A stretch of DNA of 64,000 nt from Verrucomicrobiia bacterium (GTDB lineage: Bacteria > Verrucomicrobiota > Verrucomicrobiia > Verrucomicrobiales > DEV007). Within the stretch, counting starts at the first letter, position 1, and each line of letters opens with the position of its first letter. The stretch is from contig JAUICH010000002.1 of the NCBI GenBank assembly GCA_030427505.1, positions 124,001-188,000 of the forward strand, given 5' to 3'. Position numbers and translations under genes: made by a program. A model generated the notes under the pieces. That model had not been told where the DNA came from, ran no database searches, and saw nothing but the letters and a program-made list of their open reading frames with translations. Shown here piece by piece: positions 1 to 9,499 of the stretch.

Positions 1-1541
1 CCCGGGCCGCCGCCTTTCCGGATACCTATTTCGCGCCGCTGAATCCGGCCCTGAATGCTGCCTTGATCAAGATGGCGGGAGAAGACTATCCGGTTGGTTT
101 CAAACAGCGGATCTACTTTCTGGACCGTGTCATCGCCGCGGGCGCCATGCTGCTCCTTTTTGTCAGCGCCGGGCTAACGTATTTGCTGGGGACCCGGCTT
201 TTTGACGAAAAGATCGGCTTCGTTTCCACCCTGGTGGTGCTGCTGTGCGATCTGTTGTGGCGTTTCAGCCAGAGCGGCTTGTCCCAAATGCTTTTGCTGA
301 CGCTGTTCCTGGCGGGACTGCTCGCTTTGGAGGCCGCCATGCGGGGTTGGGAAGGGGGGAGGCTGCCCTGGCTGTCCCTTCTGGCGGCGGGCATTTGTTT
401 TGCCGCGTTACCGTTGACGCATCCCCTGGCGATTTGTCTGAGCCTGGGCGCTATTGCCGTGGTGGTGGTCTATTTCTGGAGGGCGTTCCTGATTCCGTCG
501 GTCTTCATTTTGATGGTGCTGACTCCCGTGACGGCTTGGCTGTTGAGAAACGCCCTGGTTTCCGGCCAGCCCTTTGGCACCTATGCCTGTCAGCTGTTTG
601 GAGGCGCGGACGAGACTGGCGCCAGTGCCCTGCTACGGCGCTTCGCCTCTACCTCCGAGGTGATGAAAGGACCCATCGACCCGCGCGCCGCGGTGAAAAG
701 CATTCTGGAGCAGTTTCAGTCTCTGTTTGGGCATTTGGGTTCCGTGGTGGTGGCGCCGTTGTTTTTCCTCTCCTTGTTGCATCCGTTTCGCCGGAGAGTT
801 ACGGCGCATTTCCGTTGGGGCATTCTCTTCATGTGGGGGGGCGCCGTGCTCGCCATGGGCCTGGTGGGGGTGGCGGGGAATCCGGACAGCGCGAACCAGT
901 TGCACGTGGTTTTCGTTCCAGTCATGTCCATCTACGGGTTGGCCTACCTGGCCGTGCAGTGGCACCGCCTGGGATTTGGCGGAAACCGCTTTTCTCCCTG
1001 GCGGCATGCCCATTTCGCGGGAGCGCTGCTGGTTTCGGCCATGCCCTTGCTCCTACCCCTGCCTTCCCGGGTCATTCACGGGCTGCAATTCCGGGGGCTG
1101 CTCATGCAATGGCCCCCGTACGACCCGGCGGCCATTCACCAGTTGGCCAAGTGGACCTCCCGGAGTGAGGTCATCTATACTGACATTCCCTGGGCCGTGG
1201 CCTGGTACGCGGACCGGCGCAGTGTCTGGCTGCCGGTTACGCCGGAAGAATTTCAAAAAGTGGCCGACCTCTGTGACGCCGAAGGCCTGTCCACCGCGGG
1301 CATCTACCTGACGCCGGAGAGCTTGGATTCCCGGCTCGCCACGGACATCATGGACGGGGAGTACAGCGCCTGGTCGAAGTTGATGCTGCGCGGCCAAGTG
1401 GGGCGTTTCGGGGTGGATCTGCTGGCCAAGGGCAGTCCCTTTCCGCACTGGGTCAGCCTGTCCCCCTCCAGCCGGCATCAGGCCTGGTTCATGAGCGACC
1501 GCCCCCGGTGGGAGGAAGCTTCTTCCGCTTCGGTCCCTTGA
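1..1541 (+). CDS. Membrane glycosyltransferase-like protein (GT39/PMT type), 5'-truncated
   Basis: The reading frame is open from base 3, before the first possible start (TTG at 63), so the true start lies upstream of the window; 512 residues are visible. It contains many hydrophobic segments separated by short loops, including a stretch beginning GTRLFDEKIGF followed by a long leucine-rich region. This layout is typical of the multi-spanning C-type glycosyltransferases of the GT39/ArnT type. The C-terminal ~150 residues are soluble, probably periplasmic. The catalytic Asp-containing first loop expected near the N-terminus is not in view. Such enzymes transfer sugars from polyprenyl-phosphate carriers to lipids or proteins in the cytoplasmic membrane. 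Family assignment is by fold pattern only; a generic integral membrane protein is the alternative. Confidence 0.6.
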   Translation, partial: RAAAFPDTYFAPLNPALNAALIKMAGEDYPVGFKQRIYFLDRVIAAGAMLLLFVSAGLTYLLGTRLFDEKIGFVSTLVVLLCDLLWRFSQSGLSQMLLLTLFLAGLLALEAAMRGWEGGRLPWLSLLAAGICFAALPLTHPLAICLSLGAIAVVVVYFWRAFLIPSVFILMVLTPVTAWLLRNALVSGQPFGTYACQLFGGADETGASALLRRFASTSEVMKGPIDPRAAVKSILEQFQSLFGHLGSVVVAPLFFLSLLHPFRRRVTAHFRWGILFMWGGAVLAMGLVGVAGNPDSANQLHVVFVPVMSIYGLAYLAVQWHRLGFGGNRFSPWRHAHFAGALLVSAMPLLLPLPSRVIHGLQFRGLLMQWPPYDPAAIHQLAKWTSRSEVIYTDIPWAVAWYADRRSVWLPVTPEEFQKVADLCDAEGLSTAGIYLTPESLDSRLATDIMDGEYSAWSKLMLRGQVGRFGVDLLAKGSPFPHWVSLSPSSRHQAWFMSDRPRWEEASSASVP

Positions 1542-1624
1542 ATCCCCTGGTAGGTCCCGAAATTGCTTGAATCCGGCCGCCTGCGGCTAGACTTGTTCCT
1601 TCGGGCTTTTAGAATCAGTGTTTA

Positions 1625-1930
1625 ATGGCTAAAAAGGCAGCAGCAACGGAATCCGAACCCACCTTTGAGGAAGCTCTGGAGAAGCTGGAGACCCTGGTGC
1701 GGGCCATGGAGACCGAAAAAATGCCGCTGGACGAAGCCATTTCAAGCTACGAAGAGAGCACGCGCCTATACCAACTTTGCCAAAAGAGGCTGGAAGAGGC
1801 GCAGGGCCGTATCGAACTTATAAGGAAGAAAGCCAGCGGAGAAACCGAAACCGTGGCCTTCGAGGCGGATTCCCCCCAAACTGGAAACGACAAGGATCAA
1901 TCAGCGAGAAGTGATGGAGAGCTCTTCTAA
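1625..1930 (+). CDS. xseB: Exodeoxyribonuclease VII small subunit
   Basis: A 101-residue protein with the XseB helical hairpin: FEEALEKLETLV near residue 14, then MPLDEAISSYEES and a Lys/Arg/Glu-rich second helix. XseB binds in several copies to the XseA large subunit, and the complex degrades single-stranded DNA from both ends in the cytoplasm. The ~30 C-terminal residues are charged and low in complexity. No XseA gene is in the window. The 3' end overlaps the dxs start by about 20 nt; xseB-dxs (and xseB-ispA) linkage is common in bacteria, which supports both calls. No strong ribosome binding site precedes the ATG. Confidence 0.9.
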   Translation: MAKKAAATESEPTFEEALEKLETLVRAMETEKMPLDEAISSYEESTRLYQLCQKRLEEAQGRIELIRKKASGETETVAFEADSPQTGNDKDQSARSDGELF

Positions 1931-3836
1931 CAGCGAGGCGATGGATTTGCCTAAAATTCATGGCCCGGCCGACCTCAAGGCTCTGCCTGAAAGCCAGTTG
2001 CCCAAGCTGGCGGAAAAAATTCGCGAGACACTGATCGAAAGCCTTTCAAAGACGGGCGGTCACTTGGGTCCGAACCTCGGGGTGGTGGAACTGTGCATCG
2101 CCATGCACCGCGTTTTCAACACGCCGAAGGACAAGTTTGTCTTCGATGTCAGCCACCAGGGCTACGTGCACAAGATGCTGACGGGCCGGTGGGATCAGAT
2201 CCACACCATCCGGCAATACGAAGGTCTAAATGGCTTTCTGCTCCGCTCCGAGAGCGAGCACGACTGTTACGGAGCCGGACACGCCGGCACGGCCTTGTCC
2301 GCCGCTCTCGGCATGGCGGCGGCGCGGGATATCCAGGGCGGTGACGAGCATGTGGTTGCCGTGGCGGGAGACGCCGCCTTTACCTGCGGACCCTCCTTCG
2401 AAGCCCTGAACAACATTTCCGAGACCACGAAACGCTTCATTGTGGTTCTCAATGACAACGAGTGGTCCATCGACCGGAACGTCGGAGCCATCGCCAAGTA
2501 TTTCAATTCTCTCCAAACTAGTCCTACCTATTCTCACCTCCACGAAACGGCGGCGTCCTTCGTGGAAAAGGTCATGGGCCAGACTATCCGCCGGTTCGCG
2601 GGGAAAGTGGAGGAGTCCGCGAAGAGCCTCCTGCTGCCCAGTGTGATGTTCGAAGAGTTTGGGCTGCGCTACTACGGCCCCATTGATGGTCATGACATCG
2701 GGGTGCTGATCCGCACCTTCGAGCACCTGAAGAAGGAAGACCAGCCCGTCATTCTCCACATCATCACGGAAAAAGGCCGCGGCTATCAGCCTGCCTTGGG
2801 GAACCCCATGAAGTTTCACGGCCTGGGTCCCTACAAGACGGAAACGGGCGAGACTCCCGGAGGTGGCAAGCCGACTTACTCCGCCGTCTTCGCCGAAGCC
2901 GTCTCCACATTCGCCAAAGAGGACAAGCAGATTACCGCCATCACGGCCGCCATGCCCAGCGGCACGGGGCTGGTCCGCTTCCAACAGGAAGTGCCGGACC
3001 GGTATTTTGACGTCGGCATTGCCGAAGAACACGCCGCGCTGTTCGCTTGCGGTCAGGCGACTCAGGGGCTGAAGCCCTTTCTGGCGATCTATTCCACTTT
3101 CTTCCAGCGGGCCTACGACATGGCCATCCACGACATCGGCATCCAGAAACTGCCGGTGCGCCTCTGCATGGACCGGGCTGGTCTGAGCGGTGACGATGGT
3201 CCCACGCACCACGGCCTGTTCGACATCGGTTACATGCGGCATGTGCCGAACTGGGTCTTCATGCAGCCCAAGGACGAAGCGGAGTTTGTCGACATGCTGT
3301 GGACCATGGCCAACCACGAAGAAGGTCCGTCCGCGATCCGTTACCCCCGCGGCGCCGGGACCGGCGCGAAGCCCAAGGAGCAGCCCGAGCTACTGGAAAT
3401 CGGTAAGGCGGAAGTCGTGCGCGACGGTCAGGACGTGGCGCTGTTTGGGCTTGGTTCCATGTTTGAAATGGCGGAAGAAACGCGCGGGCGGCTCGAAGAG
3501 CTGGGCTATTCCGTGGCTCTCATCAATCCCCGCTGGATCAAGCCGCTGGATACGGCCGTGATCGAAAAGTTCGCTTCGCAGTGTTCCGTGATCTGCACCT
3601 TTGAAGACCACGTCCTTCACAACGGCTTTGGTTGCGCCGTGATCGAGCATCTCAACGATGCCGGGATTAAGACACCGGTGGAACGGATCGGCTGGCCGGA
3701 TGAATTCATCGAACACGGCAGCGTGCCGGTCCTCCGTGAGAAACACGGTCTGACCGTGGAAAACGCGATCCAGAAGGTGCGCCGCCACTTGGGAACGGGT
3801 TCCCTGAAGACGAACGAAGTGGCCGGCGCCGCCTGA
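1911..3836 (+). CDS. dxs: 1-deoxy-D-xylulose-5-phosphate synthase
   Basis: DXS condenses pyruvate and glyceraldehyde 3-phosphate with thiamine diphosphate, the first step of the MEP isoprenoid pathway. The 641 residues match the family length. Visible motifs are SHQGYVHKMLTGR near residue 80, GAGHAGTALSAALGMA near 120, the TPP/Mg motif region AGDAAFTCG near 155 followed by NDNEWSI, and the transketolase-like motif VGIAEEHAALFACG near 370 with its catalytic Glu, followed by DRAGLSGDDGPTHHG. The TPP motif reads GDAA rather than the usual GDGA, and AEEH replaces AEQH. I chose GTG 1911; the ATG at 1914 is equally possible. The gene overlaps xseB. It would feed the farnesyl diphosphate synthase encoded at 53280. 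Confidence 0.93.
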   Translation: MMESSSNSEAMDLPKIHGPADLKALPESQLPKLAEKIRETLIESLSKTGGHLGPNLGVVELCIAMHRVFNTPKDKFVFDVSHQGYVHKMLTGRWDQIHTIRQYEGLNGFLLRSESEHDCYGAGHAGTALSAALGMAAARDIQGGDEHVVAVAGDAAFTCGPSFEALNNISETTKRFIVVLNDNEWSIDRNVGAIAKYFNSLQTSPTYSHLHETAASFVEKVMGQTIRRFAGKVEESAKSLLLPSVMFEEFGLRYYGPIDGHDIGVLIRTFEHLKKEDQPVILHIITEKGRGYQPALGNPMKFHGLGPYKTETGETPGGGKPTYSAVFAEAVSTFAKEDKQITAITAAMPSGTGLVRFQQEVPDRYFDVGIAEEHAALFACGQATQGLKPFLAIYSTFFQRAYDMAIHDIGIQKLPVRLCMDRAGLSGDDGPTHHGLFDIGYMRHVPNWVFMQPKDEAEFVDMLWTMANHEEGPSAIRYPRGAGTGAKPKEQPELLEIGKAEVVRDGQDVALFGLGSMFEMAEETRGRLEELGYSVALINPRWIKPLDTAVIEKFASQCSVICTFEDHVLHNGFGCAVIEHLNDAGIKTPVERIGWPDEFIEHGSVPVLREKHGLTVENAIQKVRRHLGTGSLKTNEVAGAA

Positions 3837-3876
3837 GGGACCGAGGGAGCTAAACGCCTTTCGTTCTCAGCAGACA

Positions 3877-4812
3877 TCAGCTTTCCAGCAGAGCCTCAAT
3901 CGAGGGGATCAGTCGGGGATCCGCTCGCAAGGCGTCCGGGAAAGACTTGAACCGCGGGGCCCAGCCAGCGGCCCGGAGTTTTTCGTTGGAGACAGACTTG
4001 TGCGTCCAGGCTCGTTTCCGGTTCAGGTTGGGGGGCGCTTCCGGGGGCAATGGCTTGCCGAAGAATTCAGCCAGCTGTTCATAGCACGCGCGCTGCGTCA
4101 GTGGAGTGTCGTCCGCCACGTTGTAGATCTGGCCCTTGGTCTCACCGGATGGCAGACCCGCCAGGTGCGCGATGGCCGCCGCCGCGTCGTCACGGTGAAT
4201 CTGGTTCAGGTAGCGGCTTACCTGACCCGCTTCGATGGTGGCGGTTCCTTCCAGGAAACGTTGCAGGTGGACCGACCGTCCCGGTCCGTAAATGCCTGCC
4301 AGGCGCAGCACCGTACCGCCGCCCCCTAGCACCAGGTTTTCCGCTTCCCTTAGGATCTGTCCCGTTTCGCGGTCCGGTTCGGCCGGCGACTCCTCCGTGA
4401 CCACGGCGCCGTCCACCTGTCCGTACACGCTAGTGCTGCTGGTGAAAAAGAAACGGGCCTCGGGAAAGGTCTCCAGCAGATTCCGCGAACCTTCCAGGAA
4501 CACGGCCCGGTAGCTTTCCACGCCGCCCCGGCCGGACGAGGCGCAGTGTACCACGATGGCGGGACGCAAGCTCTCCAACCGTCGCACGGAAACCGCCTGG
4601 CTGAGATCGCAGGACAGCACGGGAAAGCGGTGCAGGCTCGAAACGGTCCGGCTCAGGCCGGTCACGGCGTGACCTTGAGAATAGAACCGCTCCGCGAGGG
4701 CTTCCCCCAGGTAACCACACCCCGCGACCAGCACGGAGGGCAGGGCAGACGTGATGGGGGACAGAGGGGTTTCCGTCAGGGGCAGGGAGGGTTCGGGACG
4801 AAGGTCAGGCAT
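3877..4812 (-). CDS. SDR-family NAD(P)-dependent epimerase/dehydratase-like protein
   Basis: A 311-residue Rossmann-fold protein. The nucleotide-binding glycine motif is VAGCGYLGEALAERF near residue 30. After it come FFTSSTSVYGQVDG (active-site Ser/Thr and the YGQ strand) and VLRLAGIYGPGR, typical of extended SDR proteins of the YeeZ/epimerase group. The usual YxxxK is not obvious: the SVYGQ tyrosine is followed by a divergent helix, so the catalytic activity may be atypical. Substrate unknown; family members act on nucleotide sugars or related compounds in the cytoplasm. The gene converges on dxs, and no terminator-like hairpin is seen in the 40-bp gap. It is followed downstream-in-window by the amidase gene on the same strand 39 bp away, so the two may be cotranscribed. 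Confidence 0.75.
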   Translation of the reverse strand: MPDLRPEPSLPLTETPLSPITSALPSVLVAGCGYLGEALAERFYSQGHAVTGLSRTVSSLHRFPVLSCDLSQAVSVRRLESLRPAIVVHCASSGRGGVESYRAVFLEGSRNLLETFPEARFFFTSSTSVYGQVDGAVVTEESPAEPDRETGQILREAENLVLGGGGTVLRLAGIYGPGRSVHLQRFLEGTATIEAGQVSRYLNQIHRDDAAAAIAHLAGLPSGETKGQIYNVADDTPLTQRACYEQLAEFFGKPLPPEAPPNLNRKRAWTHKSVSNEKLRAAGWAPRFKSFPDALRADPRLIPSIEALLES

Positions 4813-4851
4813 GGTTAGGGATGGGGAGAGAGCGCGTCGCGGTTTGGCCGC

Positions 4852-6420
4852 TCAGCGTGGAGATTGGTTGGAGCGGACTTCGCGAAAGTAGTCTTCCAGG
4901 CCTTTCGCCACACCAGTCGCGTACTCATCATAAATGTTGCGGCGGTAGGTGTAGCCGATCTTGCGCAGGCCGCGGTAGTCGCCCATTTGGACCCGCTGGT
5001 GAACTTCTTCGTTGTTCATTACATACGGTTCCAGAAAGACGACGGGACAGGTGTAGACACGGTTGGCCAGGAGGTTCCGTGCCCAAACATAGGGGTTGGG
5101 CCCGATCTTCTTCGCGTAGGTTCCCGTGTAAGTGTAGGGCTCCAGACCCGAAGCCCGGCTCAGCGAGTTCGCCACCGCTTCAGCCAGGGGTAACTCGTAG
5201 CCGTCGATCCGCTGCAGGAGACGCAGCAGCATTTCGAAACGCTCGTCGTCATTTTCCATCTCCGAGCGGCTGTAGCAGCCATTGATCAGGACGTGGAAAT
5301 GATTGCGCGGTACGAAGTCCGGTTTGGTGGGGTCGCCCCAGGCCTCCGCGTTGTAGTGAAGGCAGAGCACCAGGTCCGGCTGAAAACGCTGGTTGATCAG
5401 TTCGCCCCGGCTGCGGATCTCGCTGCTCACGCAAAAGAGCCGGTCCGCCGTGGATTCGATCATCGATCTCGGGAAGAAAGTCGAGCCCTTGGGCGATGAC
5501 GCCGTGAGGATGGCGCGCGCCTCGTCCCGCAGGTCCTTGGAGCGCAGCCGGGTGACCGGGGCATTCACGGACCGGACCAGCGTTACATCCGCGCCGAGTT
5601 GCTCTAAATGGGTACGCAGGTAGCGGGCGGTCAGGAGCGCCATTTCCCCCTCCATCACCGGCAGATTGTCCTTCCCAATCTGGTACCACCGGCCTTCCTG
5701 CTTGGCATAGGCGCCACCGATGTGGCCGGGATCGATGGAAATGGAAATACCGCTCAGTGGCCGTTCCGGGTCCGTCAGCGGAGGCAGGGCCCAAAATGGC
5801 CGCCAGTATCGCTTCGGGACCGCCGGCCGTTCGGGAAAGGGTTTGAACTCCAGTTCAAAGACATCGCTGGGCAGCTCCGTCCATCTCCGGATCTGGGCTC
5901 CGCCGTCCGTGATATCAATCAATCCCTCGATGGCTGCGTCGTCCGCCGCGTAAACTTCGCGGAGGGCCGTTTCGAATTCGCTCCGGGTGATGGTTCTCTG
6001 GTAGGTCTCCAGCCGCGACCAGTCCGGCAGGGTACCCAGATGCGCCAGCCGGACCGGCACTGGCAGCTCGAGCGGGGCTTTGATGCTCTCCAGAGCCACG
6101 GGCGTTTCCGGCGCCGCCTCCGGTTTCGGTTCGGAGGCTGGAACCAGCACGGGCAGGGGCAGGGGGAGGGGTAGAGGCAGCGGTAGGGACACGGGCGGCG
6201 CCTGCACGACGGTTGGCAGCTGTGGCGGAGACAACTCCGCAGCGGGAGTCTCAACCGCCGGAGGCGTGTCATCGGGCCCAAATTTCCAAAGGATGATGGA
6301 CAAAACGGCACCCAGTGCTAGTCCTACAATGGCTGCGGAGGCCAAGTCCGAAGTAGAGTATCGCCACGGACTCTTTCCCCTGGTTTTTTTTCGGGGTTTT
6401 CGGTGTGTGCGGCCTGGCAT
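4852..6420 (-). CDS. N-acetylmuramoyl-L-alanine amidase (Amidase_3 family)
   Basis: A 522-residue cell-wall hydrolase. The N-terminus is cationic (RTHRKPRKKTR), followed by a single hydrophobic segment near residues 28-50 and then a Pro/Leu/Val-rich linker, so it is probably membrane-anchored with the enzyme in the periplasm. The Amidase_3 zinc site is visible in order: SIDPGHIGG, GEMALLTARYL (Glu ligand), LCLHYNAEAW (His ligand) and VFLEPYVMNNEEV (catalytic Glu). These enzymes cleave the amide bond between muramic acid and L-alanine in peptidoglycan. The protein is longer than the minimal domain because of an N-terminal region of ~200 residues of unknown fold. It is divergent from the YmdB-like gene, and their 5' ends lie close together. 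Confidence 0.85.
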   Translation of the reverse strand: MPGRTHRKPRKKTRGKSPWRYSTSDLASAAIVGLALGAVLSIILWKFGPDDTPPAVETPAAELSPPQLPTVVQAPPVSLPLPLPLPLPLPVLVPASEPKPEAAPETPVALESIKAPLELPVPVRLAHLGTLPDWSRLETYQRTITRSEFETALREVYAADDAAIEGLIDITDGGAQIRRWTELPSDVFELEFKPFPERPAVPKRYWRPFWALPPLTDPERPLSGISISIDPGHIGGAYAKQEGRWYQIGKDNLPVMEGEMALLTARYLRTHLEQLGADVTLVRSVNAPVTRLRSKDLRDEARAILTASSPKGSTFFPRSMIESTADRLFCVSSEIRSRGELINQRFQPDLVLCLHYNAEAWGDPTKPDFVPRNHFHVLINGCYSRSEMENDDERFEMLLRLLQRIDGYELPLAEAVANSLSRASGLEPYTYTGTYAKKIGPNPYVWARNLLANRVYTCPVVFLEPYVMNNEEVHQRVQMGDYRGLRKIGYTYRRNIYDEYATGVAKGLEDYFREVRSNQSPR

Positions 6421-6462
6421 CAGGGAAAAGTGATCGTGGCGAATTGCCGAGGAGACTTACTC

Positions 6463-7254
6463 ATGCTGAGGATTCTTTTTCTAGGAGATATTGTGGGCGA
6501 ACCCGGCCGCAAGGCGGTCATCCAGCGCCTGCCCGTAATCAAAGAAGAGAAGTCCATCGATTTCATTATCGTAAATGGAGAGAACGCGGCGGGCGGGCGC
6601 GGTATTACGCCAAAAATCAGTATCGACCTGCTCCGGGCCGGAGCCGCCGTGATCACCACGGGCGACCATATCTGGGACCAGGCCGAAATTTTGGACTATA
6701 TCGACACCGAGCCACGCTTGCTGCGCCCGGTCAATTACCCGGAAGGGACGCCTGGAAACGGAGCCATCGTGCTGGAAACCGCCAAGGGAAAAGTGGCTGT
6801 CGTCAACGTGCAGGGCCGCACCTTCATGCAACCGCCCCTGGAGAACCCCTTCCTGGCTCTCGACAAGGTTCTGGACGAACTGGACCGCGACTGCCTGGTG
6901 CGCTTCGTGGATGTGCACGCGGAGACCACCAGCGAGAAGATCGCCACCGGCCGGGCTTTGGACGGCCGGGTGACCGCCGTGGTGGGCACCCACACCCATG
7001 TTCAGACGGCGGACGAGAGGGTCTTCCCCGGTGGTACCGCCTTCCTGTGCGACGCTGGAATGTGCGGGCCCCTGGAATCGATCCTGGGGCGGGAGATCGA
7101 ACCCATCGTGCGCCGTTTCCGAAATGGCCTGCCGGCCCGGTTCCCCGTGGCACGGGGAGTGGTGGGGCTACGCGGAGCCATCGTGGACGCGGATGAAACG
7201 ACCGGCCGGGCTTTGGCGATCGAGCGCTTTGCCGAGGATGTCGAACCCGGCTAG
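6463..7254 (+). CDS. TIGR00282-type metallophosphoesterase (YmdB family)
   Basis: A 263-residue protein. The ATG at 6463 is chosen because it directly follows a good ribosome site (GAGGAG at 6449-6454) and gives the family N-terminus MLRILFLGDIVGEPGR; an upstream in-frame start at 6403 would add 20 poorly conserved residues. Metal-binding motifs are GDIVG, NGENAAGGRG, TTGDHIWD and VDVHAETTSEK, then GTHTHVQTADE, a di-iron phosphoesterase arrangement. Family members (YmdB of Bacillus) hydrolyse 2',3'-cyclic nucleotides and affect RNA stability and biofilm choice; that role here is inferred. Its 5' end lies within ~45 bp of the divergent amidase gene. Confidence 0.9.
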   Translation: MLRILFLGDIVGEPGRKAVIQRLPVIKEEKSIDFIIVNGENAAGGRGITPKISIDLLRAGAAVITTGDHIWDQAEILDYIDTEPRLLRPVNYPEGTPGNGAIVLETAKGKVAVVNVQGRTFMQPPLENPFLALDKVLDELDRDCLVRFVDVHAETTSEKIATGRALDGRVTAVVGTHTHVQTADERVFPGGTAFLCDAGMCGPLESILGREIEPIVRRFRNGLPARFPVARGVVGLRGAIVDADETTGRALAIERFAEDVEPG

Positions 7255-7370
7255 GCGGGCTGTATAAAAAGAGAGCTAAGAATTTAAAACTTTTGGGCAC
7301 ATTTTTTTTGACAGAAAATGCCTTCGAGGTAGGTTCTGCGTCTCCCCGTCTCAATTTTCCTCTTGACTAG

Positions 7371-7405
7371 CCCCGCGTTACTCCTCTCTGGAGGCCGTAA
7401 CGGGG
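7371..7405 (+). promoter_or_regulatory. Hairpin in the leader of the tRNA-Thr/tuf unit
   Basis: The arms CCCCGCGTTAC (7371-7381) and GTAACGGGG (7397-7405) pair except for a CG bulge, around a loop of ~15 nt, and TATTTT follows shortly after. It lies between the end of the YmdB-like gene and tRNA-Thr. It could be a terminator or attenuator, or part of a processing site for the tRNA-tuf transcript. A TTGACA hexamer at 7308-7313 upstream may be a -35 element, but the -10 is weak. Confidence 0.4.
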
Positions 7406-7481
7406 GTATTTTAGTCTCTTTGGATTGCGAGCCGGGGGTAACTTTCTGGGCGTCAACGTAGTGTCGTACCGGGAGGAGTTT

Positions 7482-7556
<75 letters not shown>

Positions 7557-7643
7557 CTACTCTGAACGATCAGGAGTAGAAAGAAATCATCCACAGAATC
7601 AGGCAGCGAATTCCAATCAACCCAACCGTAACAACGCAAAGAA

Positions 7644-8828
7644 ATGGCTAAGGAAGCATTCCAGAGGAACAAACCCCACGTGAACGTCGGGACCATCGGT
7701 CACGTTGACCATGGCAAGACGACTCTGACGGCGGCGATCACGATGACCTTGTCGGAGAAGGGGTTTGCCCAGAAGAGAAATTACGATGAGATCGACGCTG
7801 CCCCGGAAGAAAAGGAACGCGGCATCACGATTTCCACCGCTCACGTCGAGTACGAAACCGAAAACCGCCACTATGCTCACGTGGACTGCCCCGGCCACGC
7901 GGACTACGTGAAGAACATGATCACGGGCGCCGCTCAGATGGATGGCGCCATTCTTGTGGTGAGCGCCGCTGACGGCCCGATGCCTCAGACTCGCGAGCAC
8001 ATCCTGCTGGCCCGTCAGGTCGGCGTGCCCGCCATCGTGGTGTTCCTGAACAAGGTGGACCAGGTGGATGACGAAGAACTCCTGGACCTTGTCGAAATGG
8101 AAGTTCGCGATCTGCTGAGCAGCTACGAATTCCCCGGCGACGACATTCCGATCGTGAAGGGCTCCGCCCTGAAGGCGCTGGAAGGCGACGAGACTCAGAA
8201 GGCGAACATCCTGAAGCTGATGGAAGCCGTCGACGAATACATCCCGATGCCCGACCGTCCGGTGGACAAAGACTTCCTGATGCCCGTGGAAGACGTGTTC
8301 TCCATTGAAGGCCGTGGCACCGTGGCCACCGGCCGTATCGAGACCGGTATCATCAAGAAGATGGAAGAAGTCGAGATCGTCGGCATCAAGGACACCGTGA
8401 AGACCACCGTGACCGACATCGAAATGTTCCGCAAACTGCTGAACGAAGGTCAGGCTGGCGACAACGTGGGTCTGCTGCTTCGCGGCATGAAGAAAGACGA
8501 CATCGAACGCGGCCAGGTCATCGCCAAGCCGGGTTCCATCAAGCCGCACAACAGCTTCAACGCCGAAGTGTACGTGCTGAGCAAAGATGAAGGTGGCCGT
8601 CACACGCCGTTCTTCAGCAACTATCGTCCGCAGTTCTACTTCCGTACCACGGACGTGACCGGTACCATCAAACTGCCCGACGGCGTGGAGATGGTGATGC
8701 CTGGTGACAACGTGAACATGGAAATCGAGCTGATTACGCCGATCGCCATGGACAAAGGGATTCGTTTCGCGATTCGCGAAGGCGGCCGCACCGTGGGCGC
8801 CGGCGTCGTGAACGAAATCATCAAGTAA
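7644..8828 (+). CDS. tuf: Translation elongation factor Tu
   Basis: A 394-residue GTPase that delivers aminoacyl-tRNA to the ribosome A site. G1 is [10 protein letters not shown] (residues ~18-27), the switch I region includes [14 protein letters not shown]3 is [12 protein letters not shown] and G4 is NKVD; domains 2 and 3 are complete to VNEIIK. Length is as expected. The ATG at 7644 gives the usual [20 protein letters not shown] start. No Shine-Dalgarno sequence is seen, only an A-rich leader. The gene is followed by several nested hairpins and a clear terminator, separating it from tRNA-Trp/secE. Confidence 0.98.
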   Translation: MAKEAFQRNKPHVNVGTIGHVDHGKTTLTAAITMTLSEKGFAQKRNYDEIDAAPEEKERGITISTAHVEYETENRHYAHVDCPGHADYVKNMITGAAQMDGAILVVSAADGPMPQTREHILLARQVGVPAIVVFLNKVDQVDDEELLDLVEMEVRDLLSSYEFPGDDIPIVKGSALKALEGDETQKANILKLMEAVDEYIPMPDRPVDKDFLMPVEDVFSIEGRGTVATGRIETGIIKKMEEVEIVGIKDTVKTTVTDIEMFRKLLNEGQAGDNVGLLLRGMKKDDIERGQVIAKPGSIKPHNSFNAEVYVLSKDEGGRHTPFFSNYRPQFYFRTTDVTGTIKLPDGVEMVMPGDNVNMEIELITPIAMDKGIRFAIREGGRTVGAGVVNEIIK

Positions 8829-8930
8829 CGGAAGAGCCGGATTTACCGGCTGGCCGGGAGGAGCAACGAAAATTCTCCTCCGGCCGGACCGGGTCCCGGC
8901 TCTCTCGCGGTGGATTGATTTGGATTTCAG

Positions 8931-8955
8931 GGAGCCCGGTTTCCGGGCTCCTTTT
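8931..8955 (+). terminator. Rho-independent terminator after tuf
   Basis: GGAGCCCGG (8931-8939) and CCGGGCTCC (8943-8951) form a perfect 9-bp stem with a TTT loop, followed by TTTT. Further GC-rich inverted repeats lie between the tuf stop and this site (for example AGCCGG/CCGGCT at 8834-8850). Confidence 0.8.
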
Positions 8956-9036
8956 ACCGCGGGAAAAGAAACTTTGGAAAAACGCGGAGGCGCGGATACG
9001 TTAGAGAACCTTCTGGCGGTTCCGGTCACCCGAAAA

Positions 9037-9112
9037 AGGGTAGTAGCTCAATTGGTAGAGTAGTGGTCTCCAAAACCATTGGTTGTGGGTTCGAGTCCCG
9101 CCTGCCCTGCCA
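9037..9112 (+). tRNA. tRNA-Trp (anticodon CCA)
   Basis: The acceptor AGGGTAG pairs with CTGCCCT (one G-T pair). The D arm GCTC/GAGT, the anticodon stem GTGGT/ACCAT around the loop CTCCAAA (anticodon CCA) and the T loop GGTTCGAGTCCC are all present. The discriminator is G, and CCA is encoded at 9110-9112. The order tuf, tRNA-Trp, secE, nusG is conserved in many bacteria. Confidence 0.95.
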
Positions 9113-9221
9113 CCAGAAGAGGAGGCGTTGGCTAAGTGTCTGAAGGAAAACCCGGCTCTTGGATCGGAGGTGTGGGCCTCGTCCAGTCGCCGGGATTGGC
9201 GTCAAAAAGGCAGAGGATCTT

Positions 9222-9440
9222 ATGATTGGTAAAGTAGGAAAGTTTTTTGGCGAAGTCCGCACCGAGTTGCAGAAAGCGACTTGGCCCTGGGATCCGAAAG
9301 AGCGTGGCTTTAAGAAGTTCAAGCAACTGACGGATTCGACGGTCGTGGTGTTGATCGCGACGGTGTTGCTGGGGGCCTATGTGGCGCTTAGCGATTTCTT
9401 TCTGTTGTATCTGATGAGAGCGCTGACGGTGGGGGTTTAA
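9222..9440 (+). CDS. secE: Preprotein translocase subunit SecE
   Basis: A 72-residue short-form SecE with one C-terminal transmembrane segment (VVVLIATVLLGAYVALSDFF) preceded by the amphipathic SecE motif ELQKATWPWDPKERGFKKF. It clamps SecY in the inner-membrane Sec channel. The ATG at 9222 is chosen because GAGGA lies just upstream (9213-9217) and the length fits; an in-frame TTG at 9159 lies close to the tRNA gene. It is followed by nusG, as in most bacteria. Confidence 0.93.
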   Translation: MIGKVGKFFGEVRTELQKATWPWDPKERGFKKFKQLTDSTVVVLIATVLLGAYVALSDFFLLYLMRALTVGV

Positions 9441-9499
9441 GGCCTTCGCTCTCCGGCACGAAAAGTAAAGACCTCACCCCTAAGAAAGTTTTAAGGAAA

